Assembly: GCA_903859795.1 (NCBI GenBank)
Contig: CAIOOC010000785.1
Span: 1-5,600, forward strand
Length of the DNA stretch: 5,600 nucleotides
Reading direction: 5' to 3'
DNA from: an uncultured Bacteroidia bacterium
GTDB taxonomy: Bacteria > Bacteroidota > Bacteroidia > Bacteroidales > Prolixibacteraceae
How positions within the stretch are numbered: the first letter of the stretch is position 1; every line of letters begins with the position of its first letter. Under the pieces are notes generated by a model. The model searched no databases. It was given only the letters and a program-made list of their open reading frames with translations, and was not told the origin of the DNA. This document shows, piece by piece, positions 1 to 5,600 of this stretch. Made by a program: the position numbers and the translations under genes.

Positions 1-643
1 CTTTTAGCTGAATATTATCTGTTTTATATGATTCGTTCTTTGGCGTCGGAAATGCGATAACCGCCACATCCTGATAATATACAGGCTCTTCCGCTTCCTG
101 CCCGGGAATTCCCCCTTTCCTGATCCTTGGCTTCGGCAGTTCACTGTTGAATTGTCTTCCACCATCCAACGTAATTTCAGAATACAACACCTGCTGCATC
201 GAATTTTCGGGGGTGTTCCACGGACCACCACTTCCAGTCCAGCCAGCCCCATCGTTCATATTGATTTCCAGACCAAGCCTGGCTGCTTCCAGACAAGCGA
301 ACCGAAACATCTCCTGCCATGAGGTGGTGCCAAAAGCTACAGGCCCCTGCGGGCTGCCATCCACCTCCATGATCAGCACTCCTCCTATCCCAACACGTTG
401 CATGGCTTCAAGATCAGCGGTAATCCCCTCTTTGGTTATGTTACCATTAATCCAGAACCAGTACACCCAGGGTCGGACATCATCCGGAGGATTTAAAAAT
501 CCGCCTGATAAATCTTGATAACCATCTGAACTTGTCGCACTTGCAGTGGATAAACTTAGCCAGCATCCGGCCATCAAACCTGCTGTACCTCCAGCCACTC
601 CTTTTATAAATACTCTGCGGTTTAGTGTTTGTTTAGATAACAT
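1..643 (-). CDS. GH106-type glycoside hydrolase (alpha-L-rhamnosidase family), N-terminal part
   Basis: Partial gene: 214 codons are visible from the ATG at 643-641 and the frame stays open to the left edge. Members of this family are usually around 1,000 residues, so most of the protein, including the catalytic region, lies outside. The N-terminus has a twin-arginine motif (NRRVFIK, residues 8-14) and a hydrophobic Gly/Ala-rich stretch ending in LMAGC (23-27). That suggests Tat export and perhaps a lipid-modified Cys27. The start of the mature domain has the family's usual blocks: NPPDDVRPWVYWFWINGNIT (51-70), then KEGITADLEAMQRVGIGGV (71-89), then NDGAGWTGSGGPW (130-142). The known activity of the family is removal of alpha-L-rhamnose from complex glycans or glycosides; the exact substrate here is unknown. 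The start lies 12 bp after the stop of the upstream Gfo/Idh gene, so co-transcription is likely. No Shine-Dalgarno sequence is seen, which is normal for Bacteroidota. Family assignment is from motif recall, not a search. Confidence 0.85.
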   Translation of the reverse strand, partial: MLSKQTLNRRVFIKGVAGGTAGLMAGCWLSLSTASATSSDGYQDLSGGFLNPPDDVRPWVYWFWINGNITKEGITADLEAMQRVGIGGVLIMEVDGSPQGPVAFGTTSWQEMFRFACLEAARLGLEINMNDGAGWTGSGGPWNTPENSMQQVLYSEITLDGGRQFNSELPKPRIRKGGIPGQEAEEPVYYQDVAVIAFPTPKNESYKTDNIQLK

Positions 644-655
644 TTCGCGCCAGCT

Positions 656-1990
656 TTAAACTTTTGGTAATACCCATGGTTTCCTGTATTCAGGAACTAT
701 AAACCTATTTGCCTTTTCCGAATTGGTAAATCGATTGGACGCATCGTCCCAATCCAACTTGTATTCTCCAGTGCGTATTGCAATGTTTGCCATGTGGGCA
801 TACAAGGCAACCTGACGGCCAACTTCAGGTGGACATGCAGTTACTGCACGGCTTTTTACGCATTCCACAAAATTCTTTGAATGCAAATCATGATCGTCCC
901 GCCCTTTTTCAGATTCAAATTTTTCAATTTTATCTTGCGATTGCTGATCCTTCTCGGGCAAAATCCGGTATCCGGACCTGTCAGCTAGGATTGTTGCGTT
1001 ATCGCAAATAAATCTCAACCCATAGCCCATTCCAAAAGGACCGTTTTCTGTTCCGGCAGTGTGTTCATAAGTAATTATGTAATCGTTTTGAGGAAAGGTC
1101 ACCGACATCGTATCAAAAGTCTCATGAGCATAATCGGGAAAGGACAGGTTAGCGCCGTATGAAAGTATGGTTTTTGGTGCGGTCATAACCTCACCTGCCC
1201 ACAATGCCATATCAAGCAAGTGTACTCCCCAATCGGTCACAAGACCGCCGCCATAATCCCACCACATTCTCCAATTACCATGAAACCTTGTGTCATTAAA
1301 AGTGTTACGTGCAGGGGCGGGACCCAGCCAGAAATCATAATCGACTCCATGCGGAACCGGAGAATCTGCAACTTTTTTTTGACCAATGCCATAATGGAAG
1401 TTAGCCCATATTTCCACTTTGCGTAATTTTCCCAGATCTCCGGACTTTATTTTTGTCATAATATCCTGCCAAATCTTACCGCTACGTTGCTGCTGCCCTA
1501 CCTGAACCACCCGGTTGTATCTTTTTGCAGCCTTTACCATTAGATTGCATTCCTCAATACTATTTGCCATTGGCTTTTCGACATATACATCTTTGCCTGC
1601 CTCACAGGCATAGATCATAGGCAGACAATGCCAGTGATCAGGTGTACTGACTATTACAGCATCTATATCTTTATTTTCAAGCAGTTTTCTGAAATCATCA
1701 TAGAGCACAGGCTTTTGATTGTATTTTTTTTGAATACCTGCAGCCCGCTCTTCCAGAATATTTCGATCTACATCGCACATCGCAATACATCTTGTATCGG
1801 GCAGGTCTAAGTGATTTTGCAATACGCCAAACCCCATATTTTTACAACCAATCAAGGCAACATTTACAATATCTGAAGGTGTTTTTCCACTCAATAAACT
1901 GTTGGTTACCGCCCCTGCACTTCCAGCAATCCCGGTTCCTGCAACAACGAAAGCAGATTGTTTTAAAAAAGTTCTTCTTGACTCTGTCAT
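656..1990 (-). CDS. Tat-exported Gfo/Idh/MocA family oxidoreductase-like protein
   Basis: Complete 444-residue protein. Residues 4-10 (SRRTFLK) are a near-ideal twin-arginine motif, followed by a hydrophobic stretch to about residue 27, so it is probably exported folded with its cofactor bound. The N-terminal Rossmann domain begins at IVNVALIG (41-48). The dinucleotide loop reads G48-C-K-N-M-G53, with Lys in place of the usual central Gly. STPDHWH (115-121) and the hallmark EKP (138-140) follow. The C-terminal domain has GGGLVTDWGVHLLDM (247-261), whose D253-x-x-x-H257 pair matches the usual active-site position. Family members are NAD(P)-dependent dehydrogenases of sugars or inositols. Some exported relatives (GH109 and similar) are glycosidases that use NAD in a redox-assisted mechanism. 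This protein does not clearly resemble GH109, so its reaction is not assigned. It is the first gene of the unit with the GH106 gene 12 bp downstream. The leader before the ATG is A/T-rich without a Shine-Dalgarno site. Confidence 0.9.
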   Translation of the reverse strand: MTESRRTFLKQSAFVVAGTGIAGSAGAVTNSLLSGKTPSDIVNVALIGCKNMGFGVLQNHLDLPDTRCIAMCDVDRNILEERAAGIQKKYNQKPVLYDDFRKLLENKDIDAVIVSTPDHWHCLPMIYACEAGKDVYVEKPMANSIEECNLMVKAAKRYNRVVQVGQQQRSGKIWQDIMTKIKSGDLGKLRKVEIWANFHYGIGQKKVADSPVPHGVDYDFWLGPAPARNTFNDTRFHGNWRMWWDYGGGLVTDWGVHLLDMALWAGEVMTAPKTILSYGANLSFPDYAHETFDTMSVTFPQNDYIITYEHTAGTENGPFGMGYGLRFICDNATILADRSGYRILPEKDQQSQDKIEKFESEKGRDDHDLHSKNFVECVKSRAVTACPPEVGRQVALYAHMANIAIRTGEYKLDWDDASNRFTNSEKANRFIVPEYRKPWVLPKV

Positions 1991-2174
1991 GATATTTATT
2001 TTTAAAATAAGACTTTTAAAATGATAATAACCAATTTAAGCAAAACGAACTATCCCAATCCTTTGGTATTAACTATTTACAGTAAAATATCCGGAACATT
2101 CCTTGGCGAGACTGTTTTACCTTTCAGTGCAGACACCATGAGTCTGTTTATTTTGGCGGGATGCAATTGTGATT

Positions 2175-2207
2175 CAAAAATAATAAAAATCGGTTTATGT
2201 AAGTAAA
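2175..2207 (-). promoter_or_regulatory. Weak candidate promoter for the Gfo/Idh-GH106 unit
   Basis: Read on the minus strand, 2182-2175 is TATTTTTG, a full match to the Bacteroidota -7 consensus TAnnTTTG. The -33 position, 21 bp further upstream (2207-2204), reads TTTA rather than TTTG. If used, it would give a leader of roughly 180 nt before the ATG at 1990. In AT-rich DNA a match like this can easily arise by chance, so this is only a suggestion. Confidence 0.25.
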
Positions 2208-2347
2208 CGGAAAGATATAATGGACTATTTAAATTATTGAATCTGACAGTTGATATTCACAAATCGCCACATACAAACAAAGAGTTGCATTTTTTTGAAT
2301 TCTAATATTCTTCAAAACTTCAGGGTCTTAAACTTCATGTTTCTTCC

Positions 2348-2378
2348 TTTGTAAAGATTCATTATTATAGTACTTTTG
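2348..2378 (+). promoter_or_regulatory. Bacteroidota-type promoter (sigma-ABfr-like) for the RND transporter
   Basis: TTTG at 2348-2351 and TACTTTTG at 2371-2378 match the known Bacteroidota consensus elements TTTG and TAnnTTTG exactly, with a 19-bp spacer, the expected distance. Transcription would start around 2384, giving a leader of about 60 nt to the ATG at 2444. The leader just before the ATG (TATCTACCACCAA) has no Shine-Dalgarno sequence, in keeping with this phylum. Confidence 0.75.
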
Positions 2379-2443
2379 TGAACTCAATTCGAACGGTATA
2401 TATTACATTTAAGTCAACATAATAAGTTATTATCTACCACCAA

Positions 2444-4858
2444 ATGTTTACAAAAATTTCACGTGTTATTCTTCGAAACAGAATCCTGATTATTATTGTA
2501 CTTGCACTTTTTACCGCTTTTATGGCCTTTGAGGCTCAAAGCGTTAAACTTTCTTATGAAAATACGGCATTGCTTGGTGCGAAGGACAGTGCGATGGTGG
2601 ATTACAAAAAGTTTAAGGATCAATTCGGGGAAGATGGCACGGTGTTAATGATCGGTATTAAAAATCCCGAAATCTTTAAACTCGATCAATTTACAGCCTG
2701 GTATGACCTCGGAAATAAAATCAGGGGAATTGACGGAGTAGAAGATGTGATCAGTATGACCCGTGGACTTAACCTTGTCAAAAACGATGTGACCCATCAG
2801 TTTGATTATTTTCCACTGGTGATGAAGCGCCCTACTACCCAGCACGAGGTTGATAGTCTGAGAAATACTCTGCTCGGACTCAAATTCTACGAGGGGATGC
2901 TTTACAATCCCAAAACTAATGCCGCTTTGATGGCAATCACCCTGAACAAAAAAATATTGGTTGATAAACGAAGGATTGCTCTTGTTGCCAGTATTGTTAA
3001 TGCAGCAACTGCCTATGAGAAGGCAAATAAAATAGATGTTCATTATTCAGGAATGCCGTATATCCGCACAATTATGATGCGAACAGTGAAACAGGAACTT
3101 TTTATTTTTATCCTGATGAGCATCGGAATTGCTGCAATAATCATGTATCTGTTTTTCAGGTCAGTAAAAGTAGTACTAAGTTCCTTATTGATTGTGGCCA
3201 TCAGTATCGTCTGGGTTCTGGGGACGACCGTGCTCTTTAACTTTAAGATATCTATACTCACTGGAGTCATACCATCATTAATCGTGATTATAGCGATCGA
3301 AAACTGCATCTATATTCTCAATAAATACCATTGGGAATACCGCAGCCATGGGAATAAAATCAGGGCTTTAATTCGTGTAGTTCAGCGTATCGGGTTTGCT
3401 TCTCTGATGACCAATGCTGCCACGGCTTTGGGATTTGCCGCTTTTATACTGATTTCAAACCAGATGTTAAGAGAATTTGGGATTATTACTGCCCTTAATA
3501 TCATGCTGGAATACCTGCTTTGCATTACCTTATTGCCAATAATTTTCAGTTTTATAGATCCTCCAACCGAGAAACATACCAAACATCTTGACAGTAACTT
3601 CTTTGGGGCAATCATTAACAAAATTATTCAACTGATTACCTACCGAAGAAGTCTGATATATAGTATTGCAGGGACACTTTTGCTGATTGGTTTTGTTGGA
3701 ATCAGCATGATGAAAACATCGGGAAAGATTGTTGATGACTTTGAGACTGATGATCCAATTTACATCGATCTCAAGTTTTTCGAGCATAATTTTGGTGGTG
3801 TCATGCCCTTTGAGATATCTATTGATACAAAAAAGAAGAATGGAGTAATTGCAGGTACAACACTTGATAAGATCAATGAGCTTCAAAAAATGATCAACAG
3901 TTATCCGGAGTTTTCAAAGCCACTTTCTCTTGTTGAGCTGTTTAAGTTTTCAAAACAAGCCTATTTCGGAGGTGATTCATCGATGTATTCTATGCCGAGT
4001 AATGTCGAAAAAGGATTTATTATGGGGTATCTTCCCAAAAATCAAAATGGAAAAAAGAATAATCTGCTTTTTGCCTACCTCGATAGCACCAAAAGATATA
4101 CCCGGGTAAGTTTCCAGATGGCAGATATAGGAACCAAACATATGGATTCCCTTATGGCAAAGATTCACCCTAAGATCGACAGTATTTTTAATCCGGCAAA
4201 GTATAAAGTTATCGTTACGGGTAACAGTGTAGTTTATGCACGGGGAACGAACTTCCTGATTGACAATCTTTTTGAAAGTGTCTTAATTGCCATTTTGATG
4301 ATTTCACTTCTTATGGCTTTGTTGTTTTCTTCTTTCCGGATGATCCTTGTTTCGATGATTCCCAATATCATTCCGTTGCTGATCACTGCTGCACTAATGG
4401 GTTTTACCGGAATACCTATTAAACCTTCCACAATCATCGTATTCAGTATTGCCCTGGGAATTTCAGTCGATAATGCCATTCAGTACCTCTCGCGGTACCG
4501 GCACGAACTGAAAATAACCAATGGAGCAATCAAGCAATCTGCGATAAGCGCCTTGCACGAAGCCGGCTTCAGTATGATTTATACAAGCATCGTTCTCGTA
4601 CTTGGATTCAGTGTTTTCATAGTCTCGAGCTTTGGTGGAACACAGGCATTGGGGATACTGATCTCGACAACCTTACTAATTGCTATGTTCTTCAATATCA
4701 TGGTGCTTCCTTCATTGTTGTTATCGCTAGATAAACGGCTGACCAGCAAAGCATTTAACGAACCTATTTTAGAAATTTACGATGATGAGGATCTCGACAA
4801 AGAGCACGAAGTGATTGAAAAGGTAATTCTTAAACCTGGAATTAAGGATGTGAAGTAA
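2444..4858 (+). CDS. RND/MMPL-family transporter (inner-membrane exporter-like)
   Basis: Complete 804-residue membrane protein with the duplicated RND plan. TM1 lies at about residues 12-30, with a large extracytoplasmic domain at 31-217. TM2-6 fall at about 218-237, 243-263, 269-292, 317-337 and 345-370, followed by a cytoplasmic linker (PPTEKHTKHLD, 373-383). TM7 is at about 403-422, a second extracytoplasmic domain at 423-606, and TM8-12 between about 609 and 762. TM4 ends in IENCIYILNKYHWEY (285-299) and TM10 in SVDNAIQYLSRYRHEL (674-689). E286 and D676 therefore hold the equivalent positions where RND/MMPL proteins usually carry proton-relay acids. The family uses proton flow to move lipids or other hydrophobic molecules; the cargo here cannot be told from sequence. 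The C-terminus is a charged, acidic tail (about 770-804). No membrane-fusion protein or outer-membrane channel gene is adjacent, so it may act alone or with distant partners. It has its own promoter and a likely terminator, so it is probably monocistronic. Confidence 0.92.
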   Translation: MFTKISRVILRNRILIIIVLALFTAFMAFEAQSVKLSYENTALLGAKDSAMVDYKKFKDQFGEDGTVLMIGIKNPEIFKLDQFTAWYDLGNKIRGIDGVEDVISMTRGLNLVKNDVTHQFDYFPLVMKRPTTQHEVDSLRNTLLGLKFYEGMLYNPKTNAALMAITLNKKILVDKRRIALVASIVNAATAYEKANKIDVHYSGMPYIRTIMMRTVKQELFIFILMSIGIAAIIMYLFFRSVKVVLSSLLIVAISIVWVLGTTVLFNFKISILTGVIPSLIVIIAIENCIYILNKYHWEYRSHGNKIRALIRVVQRIGFASLMTNAATALGFAAFILISNQMLREFGIITALNIMLEYLLCITLLPIIFSFIDPPTEKHTKHLDSNFFGAIINKIIQLITYRRSLIYSIAGTLLLIGFVGISMMKTSGKIVDDFETDDPIYIDLKFFEHNFGGVMPFEISIDTKKKNGVIAGTTLDKINELQKMINSYPEFSKPLSLVELFKFSKQAYFGGDSSMYSMPSNVEKGFIMGYLPKNQNGKKNNLLFAYLDSTKRYTRVSFQMADIGTKHMDSLMAKIHPKIDSIFNPAKYKVIVTGNSVVYARGTNFLIDNLFESVLIAILMISLLMALLFSSFRMILVSMIPNIIPLLITAALMGFTGIPIKPSTIIVFSIALGISVDNAIQYLSRYRHELKITNGAIKQSAISALHEAGFSMIYTSIVLVLGFSVFIVSSFGGTQALGILISTTLLIAMFFNIMVLPSLLLSLDKRLTSKAFNEPILEIYDDEDLDKEHEVIEKVILKPGIKDVK

Positions 4859-4896
4859 CAGTTCCTTGAAGATTCCATTTGGCTGAACCTTATAAG

Positions 4897-4940
4897 AAAC
4901 ACCAAATTACTCCAAAAATAACTGAAGTAATTTGGTGTTT
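4897..4940. terminator. Perfect 15-bp inverted repeat, probable terminator after the transporter
   Basis: AAACACCAAATTACT (4897-4911) and its exact reverse complement (4926-4940) flank a 14-nt loop. A G-T pair (4896/4941) could extend the stem. It begins 38 bp after the transporter stop codon. The plus-strand right arm ends in a short T run (4938-4941). On the minus strand the other end reads TTTCTT, so it may also stop transcripts arriving from the convergent gene on the right. The T runs are short and partly paired within the stem, which is why confidence is not higher. Confidence 0.6.
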
Positions 4941-4960
4941 TGATATATGAGCGGCAACAG

Positions 4961-5003
4961 GCGGTAAGTTAAGGGAAAGCTGCAACAATAACTTACTGTT
5001 TTT
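4961..5003 (+). terminator. Possible second plus-strand terminator
   Basis: GTAAGTTA (4964-4971) pairs exactly with TAACTTAC (4989-4996), and pairs at 4961-4963 with 4997-4999, including two G-T wobbles, can extend the stem. The loop is 17 nt. Five T residues (4999-5003) follow directly, as expected for an intrinsic terminator read on the plus strand. The stem is GC-poor, so it may be only a backup or a chance fold. Confidence 0.4.
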
Positions 5004-5011
5004 CAAATAAT

Positions 5012-5037
5012 ATCAAATAAAAACCCTTTTATTTGAT
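5012..5037 (-). terminator. AT-rich hairpin overlapping the stop codon of the right-hand gene
   Basis: ATCAAATAAAA (5012-5022) and its exact reverse complement (5027-5037) surround a 4-nt loop (ACCC on the plus strand). The right arm covers the last codons and the TAA stop (5031-5029) of the minus-strand gene. The stem has only two G-C pairs and no long T run follows on the minus strand, so it could be a weak terminator or a 3'-end RNA-stabilising fold. Confidence 0.4.
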
Positions 5038-5600
5038 TGTTGTGCACGAAATCTTTACTCCTTTTGTATTCTGAGCCGATTCGACAGCAGAGATTACTTT
5101 GAGTAATTGCTCCCCGGCTCCGATCTTATATCCTGAAGAGAAGAGGAATACATTACCAGATTCATCACAAAACAGCACCAATGGAAGTTTATCCTTTAGT
5201 CCGTCACCGTAAATAGCTGAAATAGCCTTGAAAATATTCCCCTCCTTATCGATCCCACTAACCATTTTGGCAGGAAGACTGTAGGTTTTAAGTACCCCGG
5301 ACTGAGAAGCTTTCTCTGCAGGGATAGCAAAAATAAACTGGCCACCCCATTTGTTGAAATGATCGACATAAGGACCAAGGTCGTTCAGGATATGTTTTGA
5401 CGGCTCCTTATCCGGGTCAAGAAGTACCAAAACAGAAGATTTTCCTGCTACCAGTGATGAGAGATTTTCGACTTTCCCATCTCCTGTTTTTTCAATACTC
5501 AGCTGATCCGGATTCAGTTTTCCTGATGGTTTGATTTCTCCGGGTTGTTTGCGAAGCTCAATGGGCACCGTAGTCAGTTTTCCTTTATCGATAGTAAAGA
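5029..5600 (-). CDS. C-terminal part of a protein with a cysteine-less thioredoxin-like domain (transglutaminase-like protein family suspected)
   Basis: Partial gene: the frame is open to the right edge, so the N-terminus is missing. The 189 visible residues end at TAA (5031-5029). A GTG at 5568 is not a likely start, because coding sequence continues in frame upstream of it. The visible part starts with a beta-rich linker (FTIDKGKLTTVPIELRK). Then comes a thioredoxin-fold-like pattern: strand SSVLVLLDPD (54-63), helix EPSKHILNDLGPYVDHF, strand GGQFIFAIP (85-93), a KLP turn (137-139) like the cis-proline of redoxins, strand VLFCDESGNVFLF, and a final GYKIGAGEQLLKVI (156-169). The site where a redox CxxC would sit reads DKEPSK, so disulfide chemistry is unlikely. 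The GEQLLK ending and the LDPDKEPS block recall the C-terminal domain of Bacteroidota transglutaminase-like proteins, but this is from memory and the diagnostic N-terminal domain is not visible. It converges on the transporter gene. Confidence 0.7.
   Translation of the reverse strand, partial: FTIDKGKLTTVPIELRKQPGEIKPSGKLNPDQLSIEKTGDGKVENLSSLVAGKSSVLVLLDPDKEPSKHILNDLGPYVDHFNKWGGQFIFAIPAEKASQSGVLKTYSLPAKMVSGIDKEGNIFKAISAIYGDGLKDKLPLVLFCDESGNVFLFSSGYKIGAGEQLLKVISAVESAQNTKGVKISCTTIK

Larger units (their letters stand above)
1991..2443. other. Divergent intergenic region, 453 bp, no credible gene
   Basis: This AT-rich region separates the minus-strand hydrolase/oxidoreductase unit from the plus-strand transporter. 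It holds a good plus-strand promoter (2348-2378), a weak minus-strand promoter candidate (2175-2207) and a short inverted repeat, TTTTGAA-N11-TTCAAAA (2293-2317), about 30 bp upstream of the plus-strand -33 element, which could be an operator. A 61-codon open frame at 2021-2206 has no recognisable motif and no upstream promoter, and is judged non-coding. I see no tRNA, riboswitch-like structure or transposon end here. Confidence 0.7.

Noticed and set aside
147..518. 123-codon open frame on the plus strand
   Set aside because: It is antisense to the GH106-type gene, whose conserved motifs run straight through this stretch on the minus strand. Its translation has no recognisable domain.
1373..1380. 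Programmed frameshift at the A8 tract
   Set aside because: The family motifs continue in one frame on both sides of the tract to the normal C-terminus, so no frameshift is needed to make the full protein.
656..1990. Assignment of the Gfo/Idh protein as a GH109 alpha-N-acetylgalactosaminidase
   Set aside because: Length and Tat signal would fit, but it carries a standard EKP motif and a different C-terminal pattern from what I recall of GH109 enzymes, so only the superfamily is given.
2021..2206. 61-codon open frame in the divergent intergenic region
   Set aside because: There is no recognisable motif, no promoter before it and no sign of coding. The translation looks like random AT-rich sequence.
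2645..3886. Several minus-strand open frames inside the transporter gene
   Set aside because: They are antisense shadows of a well-supported RND gene and overlap its conserved transmembrane motifs. None has its own family signature.
5566..5568. GTG as the start codon of the right-hand minus-strand gene
   Set aside because: The same frame continues upstream without a stop to the window edge with protein-like sequence (FTIDKGKLTT), and the visible domain looks like the C-terminus of a longer protein.

Overview
The window looks like an ordinary chromosomal segment from a member of the Bacteroidota. Four things point there. The plus-strand intergenic region has a Bacteroidota-type promoter (TTTG, 19 bp, TACTTTTG). 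Start codons lack Shine-Dalgarno sequences and often follow A/T-rich leaders. The genes encode a GH106-like glycoside hydrolase, a Tat-exported Gfo/Idh/MocA protein and an MMPL/RND exporter of the type common in that phylum. The DNA is moderately AT-rich. I see no mobile element, CRISPR array, tRNA or rRNA.

Layout. On the minus strand, positions 1-1990 hold a two-gene unit. A complete 444-residue Gfo/Idh/MocA oxidoreductase-like protein comes first in transcription. It is followed after 12 bp by the N-terminal 214 residues of a GH106-type (alpha-L-rhamnosidase family) glycoside hydrolase that runs off the left edge. Both proteins begin with twin-arginine signal peptides. A 453-bp divergent intergenic region (1991-2443) carries a strong promoter for the plus-strand gene and only a weak candidate for the minus-strand unit. 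On the plus strand, 2444-4858 encodes a complete 804-residue RND/MMPL-family membrane protein. Between it and the next gene lie 170 bp (4859-5028) with several inverted repeats, including a perfect 15-bp stem that probably ends transcription. From the right edge, a minus-strand gene (5029-5600, N-terminus outside the window) ends in a thioredoxin-fold-like domain without a CxxC motif. It resembles the C-terminal part of Bacteroidota transglutaminase-like proteins.

How they may work together. The two left-hand genes probably form an operon for the exported breakdown or modification of a sugar-containing substrate, plausibly a rhamnosylated glycan. The RND transporter has its own promoter and is probably a separate unit, and the right-hand gene converges on it. 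I found no convincing novel multi-gene system. The more unusual points are a substituted Rossmann glycine motif in the exported oxidoreductase, a possible Tat-lipoprotein signal on the GH106 protein, matched Glu-Asn/Asp-Asn pairs in the transporter, the cysteine-less thioredoxin-like domain, and the stacked hairpins between the convergent genes.
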